DNA of 12,431 nucleotides from Prevotellaceae bacterium UBA4336 (GCA_002394305.1 DGTM01000035.1:1-12431), one strand, 5' to 3'; positions 1 to 7,950 are shown, counted from the first letter of the stretch. Notes: generated by a model not told the origin, from the sequence alone. Numbers and translations: made by a program.

Positions 1-1176
1 GTTATAGATGATTGTATGAAGTTCTGTCAGTAGCTCCTGAATAAAATTAAGCAATGCAGTTTCTTCTGTAAATGCGAAGTGCCTTATTAGCTGATTTCGT
101 GCATCGCTCTTAGGAGAGAATTGTTTCAATGAATTAATTTTAGCTACACATGAGTTGAATGCACTTTCTTCCACCTCTGGCGTTGGCGTCCAGAAAAGCA
201 CATCATAGCGTTCCTCGTAACACCAAATATCCATCTTGAGATAAATGTCATCGACAACGGCTTTCTCAAACACAGCATCCCATGACTTGTATATCCAAAC
301 TTTCTCGAATGGAGAGCAGGAACCACTAAAGCGTTCATAAATGCGCTGCGCCAGATATGCAGGTAATTCATTGAGCATATTCCTGACGGACTGTGCTGTT
401 TTCAGGTTATCTCCCTTCAGCAGCTCATCACGGAATTTTTCTAAGATGATATTGTCCATGTTCAACTTATTTAGTGATATTATCAAATCTATGTATTGAC
501 GAATTGTAGAAAGCACATCTACTTTGTCTATTTTAGGCAAGGATGGCAAAAGCCAGTCATCTACGATGTTTGTTCTGTGTCGTCTATCGTATGCTGGGAT
601 TATCTTCAGGAGCGGAAGTACATTATTCCTATCCTCTTCTGTCCAACCATCCATGTTCGGTTTTTTATTGATGTCCAGGGGGAGATAGACTATGGCATCA
701 AGAATGTATTTCTTCGAAACATAGTCATAATAACGAGGCAGTTGACGGGGCATGTCACCAGCGTTATTAATTTTATTCTCAATAACAATAGCCCTTTTGC
801 TCTCTTCAGAACTTATCAATATATCTATCCTGGCTTGCTCTCTGACAACAACAGCATCACTATAATTCATGATGTCTATATTGCAACCAGCCTTATTCAG
901 CATGGCAATGAAGATATCAAGCATCAGGTGCCTGCAACCATGATTAGCGTTTGGCTCAAGGAAAAAGGATATTATATCAGAATGGAAGTTCTCCCTGTAA
1001 TAGAGGTCAGAGATTATATGGAAGATATTATATCTGTCCGCTTCTGCGGGGCCTTTATCATCAAAGAACTCTTTAGCAACATGCCGACAGGACAAGAGAA
1101 AGTCATCAACACTTTTATGATGCCCATCAAGCATAATGCCGTGAGAGGAAAGGAAAGTCAGTTCTCTGTCTATCAT
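1..1176 (-). CDS. PD-(D/E)XK nuclease superfamily protein, 3' end outside the window
   Basis: An uninterrupted frame of 392 codons runs off the left edge, so the C-terminus is missing. Seen: an N-terminal segment RENFHSDIISFFLEPNANHG (residues 61-80), then RIDILI (Asp118) and, after a short loop, AIVIENKINN (Glu133, Lys135), followed by a Gln145 and paired tyrosines (149-150). This D...ExK...QxxxY order is the nuclease core of the PD-(D/E)XK superfamily and resembles the PDDEXK_4 type of uncharacterised bacterial proteins. It is probably a metal-dependent DNA-cleaving or DNA-processing enzyme; its target is unknown. The ATG follows an in-frame TAA, with GGAG just upstream. It lies 18 bp downstream of the exonuclease stop, so co-transcription is likely. 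Base composition is visibly more AT-rich than the metabolic genes to the right, which suggests an acquired or accessory gene. The family call is fairly sure; the role is open. Confidence 0.8.
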   Translation of the reverse strand, partial: MIDRELTFLSSHGIMLDGHHKSVDDFLLSCRHVAKEFFDDKGPAEADRYNIFHIISDLYYRENFHSDIISFFLEPNANHGCRHLMLDIFIAMLNKAGCNIDIMNYSDAVVVREQARIDILISSEESKRAIVIENKINNAGDMPRQLPRYYDYVSKKYILDAIVYLPLDINKKPNMDGWTEEDRNNVLPLLKIIPAYDRRHRTNIVDDWLLPSLPKIDKVDVLSTIRQYIDLIISLNKLNMDNIILEKFRDELLKGDNLKTAQSVRNMLNELPAYLAQRIYERFSGSCSPFEKVWIYKSWDAVFEKAVVDDIYLKMDIWCYEERYDVLFWTPTPEVEESAFNSCVAKINSLKQFSPKSDARNQLIRHFAFTEETALLNFIQELLTELHTIIYN

Positions 1177-1194
1177 GGCTATCTCCAATTAGAC

Positions 1195-1686
1195 TTATAA
1201 AATCTCTCTTGCGATCCAGGCACAGGCTTCTGCATCGGCCAATGCATGATGGTGATTCTCCATCTCATAACCACAGGCGGCAGCTACAGTCTGGAGCTGA
1301 TGGTTCTCTAAATCAGGGAACACTCGCCGCGAAACACGAAGTGTGTCGTAGAACTCATAGTCGGGATAGTCCATCCGATAGACGCGGAAGACGGCTTTGA
1401 GGCAACTCTCGTCGAAGGGCCTGTTGTGGGCCACAAGGGGCAGACCCTCTATCAGCGGCTCTATCTGTGCCCACACTTCAGGGAAGATGGGGGCATCTTC
1501 TGTGTCTTCCCTGCAAAGGCCATGAACCTGCGAACACCAGTAGTTGTAGTAGTTCGGCTCGGGCTGAATGAGGGAGTAGAATGAATCAACTATCTCACCA
1601 TTCCGAACGATGACGATACCAACACTGCACACGGAACTACGCTCGTTGTTAGCTGTCTCGAAATCTATTGCTGAAAAATCTTTCAT
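1195..1686 (-). CDS. DEDDh-type 3'-5' exonuclease (DnaQ/epsilon-like)
   Basis: A 163-residue single-domain exonuclease. Seen: Exo I motif AIDFETAN near the N-terminus (Asp8, Glu10), Exo II VAHNRPFD (Asp92), and Exo III HHALADAEA (His146, Asp151), the full DEDDh set for two-metal 3'-5' hydrolysis of DNA or RNA ends. This matches the stand-alone exonucleases annotated as DNA polymerase III epsilon-like in Bacteroidetes; the lack of other domains argues against the replicative subunit itself. I chose the ATG at 1686 because family members begin just before the DFxAIDFETA block and because it overlaps the TGA of an upstream short frame (ATGA). An in-frame GTG at 1713 would add nine residues. It is followed after 18 bp by the PD-(D/E)XK gene, giving a two-nuclease operon. 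Family assignment is secure; biological role is inferred only. Confidence 0.88.
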   Translation of the reverse strand: MKDFSAIDFETANNERSSVCSVGIVIVRNGEIVDSFYSLIQPEPNYYNYWCSQVHGLCREDTEDAPIFPEVWAQIEPLIEGLPLVAHNRPFDESCLKAVFRVYRMDYPDYEFYDTLRVSRRVFPDLENHQLQTVAAACGYEMENHHHALADAEACAWIAREIL

Positions 1687-1873
1687 TTCTTGTCTTTCTT
1701 GTATTTGTTCCACATCCGTTCTGCCATCTCTGCCATTTCCCTAAAGTAAGTTTGCCAAGGCTCTGTCAGTTGTCAAAGGTACACGAAGGCTTCGCCATGT
1801 CGTGGCAGAGGTCTAAGAATTGAGCGTTTTCTCCAAATCATCTATAGGAGGAAGTGATGACTTTGATTGACAT
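1683..1873 (-). pseudogene. possible broken small gene or leader frame upstream of the exonuclease
   Basis: Downstream of a TACCTTTG promoter box there is an ATG at 1873 preceded by AAGGAAG. It opens MSIKVITSSYR and stops at TGA (1838-1840); the same frame then continues open to a second TGA (1766-1768). A different frame is open from 1772 and ends KYKKDKK at a TGA (1683-1685) that overlaps the exonuclease ATG. The last part contains MAEMAERMWNKYKKDKK, a plausible charged C-terminus. One internal stop plus one frameshift would join the pieces into a ~60-residue protein, so this may be a decayed gene of the nuclease operon. It could equally be two chance short frames or a leader peptide arrangement. 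No homologue is recognised. Confidence 0.25.
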
Positions 1874-1900
1874 CTTCCTTAAATTGACGTTTTAACGGTA

Positions 1901-1934
1901 CAAAGGTAGTGAAATAAATTCACATCCGTGCAAT
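1901..1934 (-). promoter_or_regulatory. candidate promoter for the nuclease operon
   Basis: On the minus strand a TACCTTTG box (1901-1908) matches the Bacteroidetes -7 consensus TAnnTTTG. The -33 partner is weaker: ATTG at 1931-1934, spacer 22 nt. The spacer holds a small palindrome, GTGAA (1909-1913) and TTCAC (1919-1923), that could be an operator. Predicted start is near 1895, just before the short frame starting at 1873. Another TACCTTTG at 1774-1781 has no recognisable -33 partner. The remainder of the gap up to 2030 is AT-rich and shows no gene. Confidence 0.45.
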
Positions 1935-2029
1935 TCGGCACATAAAATCAAGATGTTTCGATAAGATTTATGTTTTTATGGATTTATGGTGCCGGAACGA
2001 TAAAAAACAGGGCAAACAGCGCCCAAACC

Positions 2030-2061
2030 TTTGGTGTTGTCAGGAAAAAAACGTAAATTTG
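2030..2061 (+). promoter_or_regulatory. Bacteroidetes sigma-ABfr-type promoter of the FAH-porU-porV unit
   Basis: TTTG at 2030-2033, a 20-nt spacer, and TAAATTTG at 2054-2061 fit the Bacteroides consensus TTTG-N19-21-TAnnTTTG exactly. Transcription should start near 2067, about 90 nt before the FAH start codon. I found no similar promoter in the gaps before porU, porV, ispF or the M15 gene, so this is the likely promoter for the whole five-gene run. Confidence 0.7.
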
Positions 2062-2084
2062 CACGCAGAAAGACATATAATCTA

Positions 2085-2162
2085 ATGAATCGTATCATGT
2101 TCCGGATGCTGGCCGTCAGCCTTACCAACGGCGGCAACACATGTATTTTTTGCCTGCAATGA
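2085..2162 (+). CDS. possible 25-residue leader peptide overlapping the FAH gene start
   Basis: A short frame begins with ATG about 18 nt after the predicted transcription start and ends with a TGA that overlaps the FAH ATG as ATGA (2159-2162). The product starts MNRIMFRMLAVSL and ends CIFCLQ. The overlap would permit translational coupling. No homologue is recognised, there is no codon-use test, and chance is a real possibility. Confidence 0.25.
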   Translation: MNRIMFRMLAVSLTNGGNTCIFCLQ

Positions 2163-2821
2163 AGATATTTGGGATAGGAATGAACTATGCGGCACACAAT
2201 AAAGAGCTGCAAAATTCGTTATTAAATATAGGGGGAGTCTCTGCACGACGCTCCGACGACCTCGGCCAGGGGAGTCAGCCCGTGGTCTTCACCAAGGCGG
2301 ACTCGGCCCTACTGACAGACGGGAGGCCCTTCTTCGTGCCGAGCTTCACGCAGCGCTGCGACTACGAGACGGAGCTCTGCGTGCGCATCAACCACCTGGG
2401 GCGCAGCATCCCCGAGCGCTTTGCGCACCGCTACTACGACGAGGTGACGGTGGGCATCGACTTCACAGCCCGCGACCTGCAGGAGCAGCTGCGGCAGAAG
2501 GGGCTGCCCTGGGACCTCTGCAAGGGCTTCGACGGCAGCGCTGCCGTGGGCCGATGGATGTCGCTCGAACACTTCGGCAAAGACATCCAGGAGCTGCACT
2601 TCCACCTGCTTCGCAACGGCGAACAGGTACAAGCCGGCTGCACGAAGGACATGCTCTTCGGGGTGGACAGGCTGGTCAGCTTCATCAGCCAGTTCTTTAC
2701 GCTCAAGACTGGCGACATCATCTTCACCGGCACCCCGGCAGGCATCGGCCCGGTCTGCATCGAGGACCACCTGGAGGGCTACCTCGAAGGGGAGAAGGTG
2801 CTGGAGTTCAACGTGAAGTAA
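2159..2821 (+). CDS. fumarylacetoacetate hydrolase (FAH) family protein
   Basis: A 220-residue protein with the C-terminal catalytic fold of fumarylacetoacetase, 2-hydroxyhepta-2,4-diene-1,7-dioate isomerase and acylpyruvase enzymes, which cleave or isomerise 2-oxo acids using Mg2+ or Mn2+. Seen: start motif MKIFGIGMNYAAHNKEL, metal ligands in DYETELCVRI (Glu70, Glu72), VGIDFTARDLQ (Asp101), the Lys122 region WDLCKGFDGSAAVG, and the closing FTGTPAGIGPV. Length suits the short stand-alone subgroup. A stretch at residues 18-40 (SLLNIGGVSARRSDDLGQGS) looks longer than the usual turn there. An in-frame ATG at 2141 would add six residues, but the MKI.. start matches family usage and sits in an ATGA overlap with the short upstream frame. 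Substrate cannot be read from sequence. It is the first large gene after the promoter at 2030. Confidence 0.88.
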   Translation: MKIFGIGMNYAAHNKELQNSLLNIGGVSARRSDDLGQGSQPVVFTKADSALLTDGRPFFVPSFTQRCDYETELCVRINHLGRSIPERFAHRYYDEVTVGIDFTARDLQEQLRQKGLPWDLCKGFDGSAAVGRWMSLEHFGKDIQELHFHLLRNGEQVQAGCTKDMLFGVDRLVSFISQFFTLKTGDIIFTGTPAGIGPVCIEDHLEGYLEGEKVLEFNVK

Positions 2822-2910
2822 GGATAGAAGAAGATATAGGGAGATAGAAGAAGATAAAAGAAGATAAAGGAGATAGAAGAAGATAGAGGGAGACAGAGGG
2901 AGATAGAAGA
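2822..2910 (+). repeat. C-free purine-rich degenerate direct repeat
   Basis: The FAH-porU gap is made of variants of GATAGAAGAAGATA and GATAGAGGGA. The 17-mer GGAGATAGAAGAAGATA occurs exactly at 2840-2856 and again at 2869-2885, 29 bp apart; a shorter variant is at 2822-2836 and a diverged one near 2899-2910. The plus strand has no C from 2821 to 2893. As RNA it would be an unstructured A/G-rich leader to porU. No promoter box is seen inside. Confidence 0.75.
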
Positions 2911-2930
2911 TTGAAGAAGACACAAACACT

Positions 2931-5900
2931 ATGAGAAGAATTATCGCCATACTGGTGCTTGCCGCGCTGACGCAGGCCATTGCCGCACAGCAAGAGAAGG
3001 AACTGAGCTTCACCAGCCTCGACTGGAACGAGATGCAGATTGACTCTGTGCTGCCCGTATACACCGAGGTGGTCCCGCTCGAAAGCAACCACCGGACACA
3101 TACGTACACCGTCTCGCTGCTCTATCCGGAGTTTGCTGCGCTGAGCGCCAAGGAGAGCCTGGTTGCCGAGCGCTTCGACAGCCTGCTGAGCGAAACGATA
3201 GACGTGGAGACGTTCGTCGGCGTGGAGCGCGGACGCGGCCTGCTCGACATCTCCTTCATCCCCATCCGCCGCAAGGACGGGAGATACGAGAAGCTCACCA
3301 GCGCTCAGATTGTCATCAACGCCACATGGAACGGAAGGCAGGAAGCCCGCAAGGGAGCCAACGCATCGAACCGCTACGCTGCCAATTCGCGTCTGGCAAG
3401 CGGCAAATGGGTGAAGGTAAGCATCACGGAGGACGGACTCTACCAGTTCTCGCGTGCCTCGCTCCAGAAGATGGGGTTCTCCAATCCGAATAACGTCCAT
3501 CTCTACGGCTACGGCGGGCATCTTCTGCCCGAATACATCAACCTCGGCACGCACCACGACGACCTTGTCGAGGTGCCGCTCTACTACAACAGCCAGACGG
3601 ACAGCTGGCTCTTCTGGGGCAACGGCCTCGTCCACTGGGACGGCGACACACGCATCTCCAACACCTTCGCCCGCCAGGCCTGCTACTTCCTGACGCAGGA
3701 GGAAGCGCCATCAACGATGGAGACACTCGCCTCCCCCGGCACCACACCGTCCCTCTCCTACAGCACGGCAAGGGCACATACCCTCTACGAGAAGGACGAG
3801 TACGCATGGCATGCCCTCGGCCGTCACCTCTTTGACGGCGAGAACTATGCCAGCAACAACTCCCACACCTATTCGCTTTCCGCTACAGACCCCGCCGGGA
3901 ACGGGAAGCTGACAATCGTCTTCACAGGCTCGGACGCGGAAACGAACAACGTCACCGTCACCATCAACGGCACGGAGACAGGCAAATTCAGCGTGACACC
4001 GCCGGGAGAATACGTCTTCGCCACGTCCACCACACGCAACTACGACCTCACCACCCAAGGCACGCCCGCCAAACTCTCCGTGAACCTTCGTTCCCTATCC
4101 GGCAAGAATGCGCGCCTCGACTACCTTGCCTACAACTACGACCGCCATCTCAGCACAGCCGCAACAGGCTTCGTCGATTTCTCCGGCAGCATCCAAGGCC
4201 CGGCCACGTTCGCCATCACAGGCGCCAACACCAGGGTCATCCGCACCGGAAGCATCGGCGTGAAGGACGCGCTGGTGGAAGGCACACAGGCTGATGGCAA
4301 ATATACCGTCAGCGTCAGCAATGCCACAGAGCACTTCGTAGCCTTCAACACCGCAGCCACCTTCCCCGAGCCTGCCGTCGTGGGAAACATCGCGAACCAG
4401 AACCTTCACAGCCTCGACAGCCTCGACATGGTCATCATCATACCGGCCAGCGGCAAGCTGCTCTCCGAGGCACAGCGTCTGGCCGATGCACACCGGCTCT
4501 ACGACGGGCTGCGCACAGGCATTGTCCGTGCCGACCAGGTGTACAACGAGTTCTCCAGCGGCACGCCCGACCCCACGGCCATCCGCCTCTTCATGAAGAT
4601 GCTCTACGACAAGGCCGGCGGCGACGGCACGGCGCCCCGCTATCTCCTGCTCTTCGGCGACTGCGCCTGGGACAACCGCATGCTCTCCAGCACCTGGCGC
4701 ACCAGCAACCCCGACGACTACCTAATCTGCTATGAGAGCGAAAACAGCTTCAGCGACACGAAGAGCTACATCATGGAGGACTACTTCGGCCTGCTCGACG
4801 ACGGCGAAGGCGTCAACCTCCTCCGCGAGAAGAGCGACATCGGCATAGGGCGTTTCCCCGTCACCACAGCTGCTACAGCCAAGATAATGGTGGACAAGAG
4901 CATCGCCTTCATGAGCAACCAGAACGCCGGTCCGTGGAAAAACCTCGTCTACTTCCTGGGCGACGACGGCGACGAGAACGAGCACATGCGCTTTGCCAAC
5001 AACGTGGCGGAGAACATCATCGCCAAGAATCCCGAGATGGAAGTCCACAAAATCATGTGGGATGCCTACACACGTGTCAGCTCGACCAAGAGCAACACCT
5101 ATCCCGAGGCCGCCAAGCAAATCAAGAAACAGATGGCCGACGGCGCCCTGATCATGGACTACACCGGTCATGCCGCCGCCTATGGCTTCAGCCATGAATA
5201 CGTCCTGCTGCGCGAAGACTTCGAGAACACCAAGAGCACGAAGCTGCCGCTGTGGATCACCTGTGCCTGCGACGTCATGCCCTTCGACTCGAACACCAGC
5301 AACGTCGGCGAGTCCGCCGTGCTCAATCCGGGCGGCGGAGCAATGGCCTTCTACGGCACGACACGCACCGTCTACGCCACGCAGAACTACAACATGAACC
5401 GCTACGTCACGCAGTACCTCCTCGGCACCAGCACCACGGGCGGCAAGAAGGAGCGCAACCGCATCGGCGACGCCGTGCGCATGGCCAAGAACAGCATCAT
5501 CAGCGACGGACGCGAGGCAAGCTACTACGAGAACAAGCTGCACTATGCCCTGCTCGGCGACCCGGCCATCACGTTGGGCGCCCCCCTGCAGCGCATCGTG
5601 GTGGACAGCATCAACGGCAAGAGAGCGAACGGCTCCGCCATCCCCCTCAGGGCAGGCGAGCGCGTCCGGCTCTACGGACATGTCGAGCAGGCCGACGGCA
5701 GCACCCTGACAACCTTCAACGGTGTGGTCCACACACGCCTCTTCGACAACAAGGAGACCATCACCTGCCTCAACAATGCAGGAGCCGAAGAAGCCTTCAC
5801 CTTCACCGACCGCAACACCCTGCTCTATGAGTCGCAGGACAGCGTGCGCGCCGGACTTTTCAGCGAAGAGTTCATCATTCCCGTCGACATCAACTTCTCT

Positions 5901-6677
5901 AACGAGACCGGCCGACTGGTCTTCTATGCCCTGAGCGACGACGGCAGCACCGAAGCCAACGGCTACAACGAGGACATCCCCCTGGGAGGCATGGTGGAGA
6001 ACACCGACTTCGACACCGAAGGCCCGCAGATCTATGCCTACCTCAACAAAGAGGACTTCCAAAGCGGCGGCACGGTGAATGCCACACCCTTCTTCGTGGC
6101 GCAGCTCAACGACGCCAGCGGCATCAGCGCCAGCGGCAACGGCATCGGGCACGACCTGCAGCTCTGCATCGACGGGCGCAGCGACCTCACCTACAACATC
6201 AACGAGAACTATGCCCACGAGTTCGGCGACTTCACCCGCGGCACCGTGGCCTTCAGCATCCCGCAGCTCGAGAACGGACCCCACAGCCTCACCTTCCGTG
6301 CATGGGACGTGCTGAACAACACCAACCAGACAAGCCTCGACTTTGTGGTGGACGACGCCATCGCCACCAACATCCTGCGCCTCGTGGCAAGCCAGAACCC
6401 TGCCGTCAACAGCACCAACTTCATCCTGAGCTACGACCTGCCCGGCAGCGACTGCGACTTCATCTTCGAGGTGTTCGACTTCGCAGGCCGCTGCATCTGG
6501 ATGCACGAAGAGAGCAGCAGCAACGCAAGCGGCATGCACACCGTCACCTGGAACCTCACCAACGGCATCGGAGCCAAAGTAGGCACCGGAATCTACCTCT
6601 ATCGCGCAAAAGTAAGGTGCGGACAGAGCAAATGGACCACAAAGACACAAAAAATCATAGTTCGGAACAATAAATAA
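2931..6677 (+). CDS. porU: type IX secretion system sortase PorU (C25 gingipain-like)
   Basis: This 1248-residue protein has a signal peptide (MRRIIAILVLAALTQAIAA), a long N-terminal region, a C25 cysteine-protease domain (about residues 495-880) and a C-terminal beta domain (about 1150-1248) ending TKTQKIIVRNNK, like T9SS cargo signals. The catalytic dyad is visible: His747 in DYTGHAAAYGFSHE and Cys780 in WITCACDVMPFD. The 33-residue spacing equals that of the gingipains and of P. gingivalis PorU. The usual GHGS reads GHAA here. In P. gingivalis PorU acts at the cell surface, removing the cargo C-terminal signal and joining cargo to A-LPS in a complex with PorV, PorQ and PorZ. Length and the porV neighbour both fit. 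The start is the only ATG upstream of the signal peptide. It lacks its own recognisable promoter and is probably transcribed with the FAH gene. Confidence 0.95.
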   Translation: MRRIIAILVLAALTQAIAAQQEKELSFTSLDWNEMQIDSVLPVYTEVVPLESNHRTHTYTVSLLYPEFAALSAKESLVAERFDSLLSETIDVETFVGVERGRGLLDISFIPIRRKDGRYEKLTSAQIVINATWNGRQEARKGANASNRYAANSRLASGKWVKVSITEDGLYQFSRASLQKMGFSNPNNVHLYGYGGHLLPEYINLGTHHDDLVEVPLYYNSQTDSWLFWGNGLVHWDGDTRISNTFARQACYFLTQEEAPSTMETLASPGTTPSLSYSTARAHTLYEKDEYAWHALGRHLFDGENYASNNSHTYSLSATDPAGNGKLTIVFTGSDAETNNVTVTINGTETGKFSVTPPGEYVFATSTTRNYDLTTQGTPAKLSVNLRSLSGKNARLDYLAYNYDRHLSTAATGFVDFSGSIQGPATFAITGANTRVIRTGSIGVKDALVEGTQADGKYTVSVSNATEHFVAFNTAATFPEPAVVGNIANQNLHSLDSLDMVIIIPASGKLLSEAQRLADAHRLYDGLRTGIVRADQVYNEFSSGTPDPTAIRLFMKMLYDKAGGDGTAPRYLLLFGDCAWDNRMLSSTWRTSNPDDYLICYESENSFSDTKSYIMEDYFGLLDDGEGVNLLREKSDIGIGRFPVTTAATAKIMVDKSIAFMSNQNAGPWKNLVYFLGDDGDENEHMRFANNVAENIIAKNPEMEVHKIMWDAYTRVSSTKSNTYPEAAKQIKKQMADGALIMDYTGHAAAYGFSHEYVLLREDFENTKSTKLPLWITCACDVMPFDSNTSNVGESAVLNPGGGAMAFYGTTRTVYATQNYNMNRYVTQYLLGTSTTGGKKERNRIGDAVRMAKNSIISDGREASYYENKLHYALLGDPAITLGAPLQRIVVDSINGKRANGSAIPLRAGERVRLYGHVEQADGSTLTTFNGVVHTRLFDNKETITCLNNAGAEEAFTFTDRNTLLYESQDSVRAGLFSEEFIIPVDINFSNETGRLVFYALSDDGSTEANGYNEDIPLGGMVENTDFDTEGPQIYAYLNKEDFQSGGTVNATPFFVAQLNDASGISASGNGIGHDLQLCIDGRSDLTYNINENYAHEFGDFTRGTVAFSIPQLENGPHSLTFRAWDVLNNTNQTSLDFVVDDAIATNILRLVASQNPAVNSTNFILSYDLPGSDCDFIFEVFDFAGRCIWMHEESSSNASGMHTVTWNLTNGIGAKVGTGIYLYRAKVRCGQSKWTTKTQKIIVRNNK

Positions 6678-6724
6678 GCCTCTCACATAGTTATTATAGA
6701 GCACAAGAGCAGAAAACGAACACA

Positions 6725-7912
6725 ATGAAAACATACCGATTTCTCCGCACCCTGCTGCTGACTGCAGCTCTCTGCGTATGCAGCACAGAGGCAGTCCTGG
6801 CACAGGACAAGCAGAACATGTTCAACCCCGTGAACAGCGCCGTGACCTCCCTGTCCATCGCCCCCGATGCGCGAGGCGGCGGCATGGGCGACGTCGGTGC
6901 AGCAACCGAGGCCGACGTCTACTCGCAGTACTGGAATCCGGCCAAGTACCCCTTCAACGTTGCCCGGGCCGGCGTGGGCATCAGCTACACGCCCTGGCTG
7001 CGCAAGCTGGTCAACGACATCAACCTGGCCAACCTCGCCGGCTTCTACCGCATCGGCGACTACAGCGCCGTGCACGCCTCCCTGCGCTACTTCAGCCTGG
7101 GCGAAGTGTTCCTGGCCGACATGGATGACATGACCATCAAGCCCTATGAGTTCGCCCTCGACGCAGGCTACAGCCGCATGCTCAGCGAGACGTTCTCGAT
7201 GGCCGTCAACCTGCGCTTCATCCTCTCCGACATCAAGTACGACTATACGGCCGAGAGCAGCCCGGGCAAAGCCTTTGCTGCCGACATCGCCCTCTACCGC
7301 CTCGGCTACTTCATGGCAGGCAACCGCGAGTGCAGCTTCGGCTGGGGCTTGAACATCAGCAACATCGGCTCGAAGATTACCTACGGCGGCAGCGACAACT
7401 CCGAGTTCATCCCCGCCAACCTCCGCCTCGGCTTCAACTTCACGGTGCCCTTCAACGAGTACAACAAGTTCAGCATCGCACTGGACCTGAACAAGATGCT
7501 TGTCCCCACCTATCCCATGAAGAAAGAGGACGAAGCCGACAATGACTACATGGACCGCGTGCAGAAGGACTACTACGACGTCTCCTCCATAGCAGGCATC
7601 TTCAAGAGCTTCGGCGATGCACCGGGCGGCTTCAAGGAGGAAATGGAAGAGATACGGCTTAGCGTCGGTGCCGAGTACACCTACAACGACCGCTTCATGC
7701 TGCGCGCCGGCTACCACCACGAGGCAGAGAACAAGGGCAACCGCAAGTACTTCACCGTCGGCGCTGGCTTCCACATGAACGTCTTCTCCATCGACGCCTC
7801 CTACGTCTTCAGCACAGCACAGAGCAACCCCCTGGACCAGACCATGCGTTTCTCGCTTGGCTTCGACCTGGACGGCATGCGCGACCTCTTCGGAAAGATG
7901 AGAAGAAGATAA
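6725..7912 (+). CDS. porV: type IX secretion outer-membrane protein PorV (LptO)
   Basis: A 395-residue protein with a cleavable signal peptide (hydrophobic LLLTAAL, predicted cut after Ala26 in VLA-QDK). After it comes the PorV signature SLSIAPDARGGGMGDVGAAT and a series of alternating aromatic/polar strands expected of a FadL-like 14-strand outer-membrane barrel. The C-terminal region ends in strands followed by a short basic tail (KMRRR). In T9SS bacteria PorV collects cargo at the translocon and shuttles it to PorU for signal removal and anchoring. It follows porU after 47 bp on the same strand, as in P. gingivalis, with no terminator or promoter seen between them. Some PorV relatives are PorQ; gene order and the N-terminal motif favour PorV. 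The rest of the T9SS (PorK-N, SprA, PorT) is outside this window. Confidence 0.93.
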   Translation: MKTYRFLRTLLLTAALCVCSTEAVLAQDKQNMFNPVNSAVTSLSIAPDARGGGMGDVGAATEADVYSQYWNPAKYPFNVARAGVGISYTPWLRKLVNDINLANLAGFYRIGDYSAVHASLRYFSLGEVFLADMDDMTIKPYEFALDAGYSRMLSETFSMAVNLRFILSDIKYDYTAESSPGKAFAADIALYRLGYFMAGNRECSFGWGLNISNIGSKITYGGSDNSEFIPANLRLGFNFTVPFNEYNKFSIALDLNKMLVPTYPMKKEDEADNDYMDRVQKDYYDVSSIAGIFKSFGDAPGGFKEEMEEIRLSVGAEYTYNDRFMLRAGYHHEAENKGNRKYFTVGAGFHMNVFSIDASYVFSTAQSNPLDQTMRFSLGFDLDGMRDLFGKMRRR

Positions 7913-7915
7913 AAA

Positions 7916-7950
7916 GCCCCTCTCCTAACCTCCCCCAAAGGGGAGGAACT
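7916..7950. repeat. C/G-rich palindromic intergenic element
   Basis: Directly after porV. A perfect 7-bp stem, CCTCCCC (7929-7935) with GGGGAGG (7940-7946), closes a CAAA loop and is preceded by a second C-rich segment (CCCCTCTCC, 7917-7925). It is not followed by a U-run, so it is a poor intrinsic terminator. It could stabilise the porV mRNA end or mark a dispersed REP-like repeat. Copy number cannot be judged from one window. Confidence 0.5.

Noticed and set aside
496..1200. Open frame of 234 codons on the plus strand
   Set aside because: It lies antisense to the PD-(D/E)XK gene, whose minus-strand frame shows conserved motifs; the plus-strand product has no family-like pattern.
1774..1781. 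Second TACCTTTG -7 box upstream of the exonuclease
   Set aside because: No CAAA-like partner lies 19-23 nt further on, so the upstream box at 1901-1908 is preferred.
2309..3109. 266-codon minus-strand frame across FAH end and porU start
   Set aside because: It reads through the purine repeat as a Leu/Ser/Tyr low-complexity stretch and is antisense to two real genes.
4722..6803. 693-codon minus-strand frame across porU
   Set aside because: Long antisense frames are common in GC-rich genes; composition is Val/Ala/Gly/Asp-rich with no motifs, and porU is secure.
6683..7774. 363-codon minus-strand frame across porV
   Set aside because: Same antisense effect of GC-rich codons; porV is supported by signal peptide, motifs and gene order.
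7929..7946. Intrinsic terminator after porV
   Set aside because: The stem is good but is followed by AACTTCAATGG rather than a U-run, and ispF starts within 25 bp.
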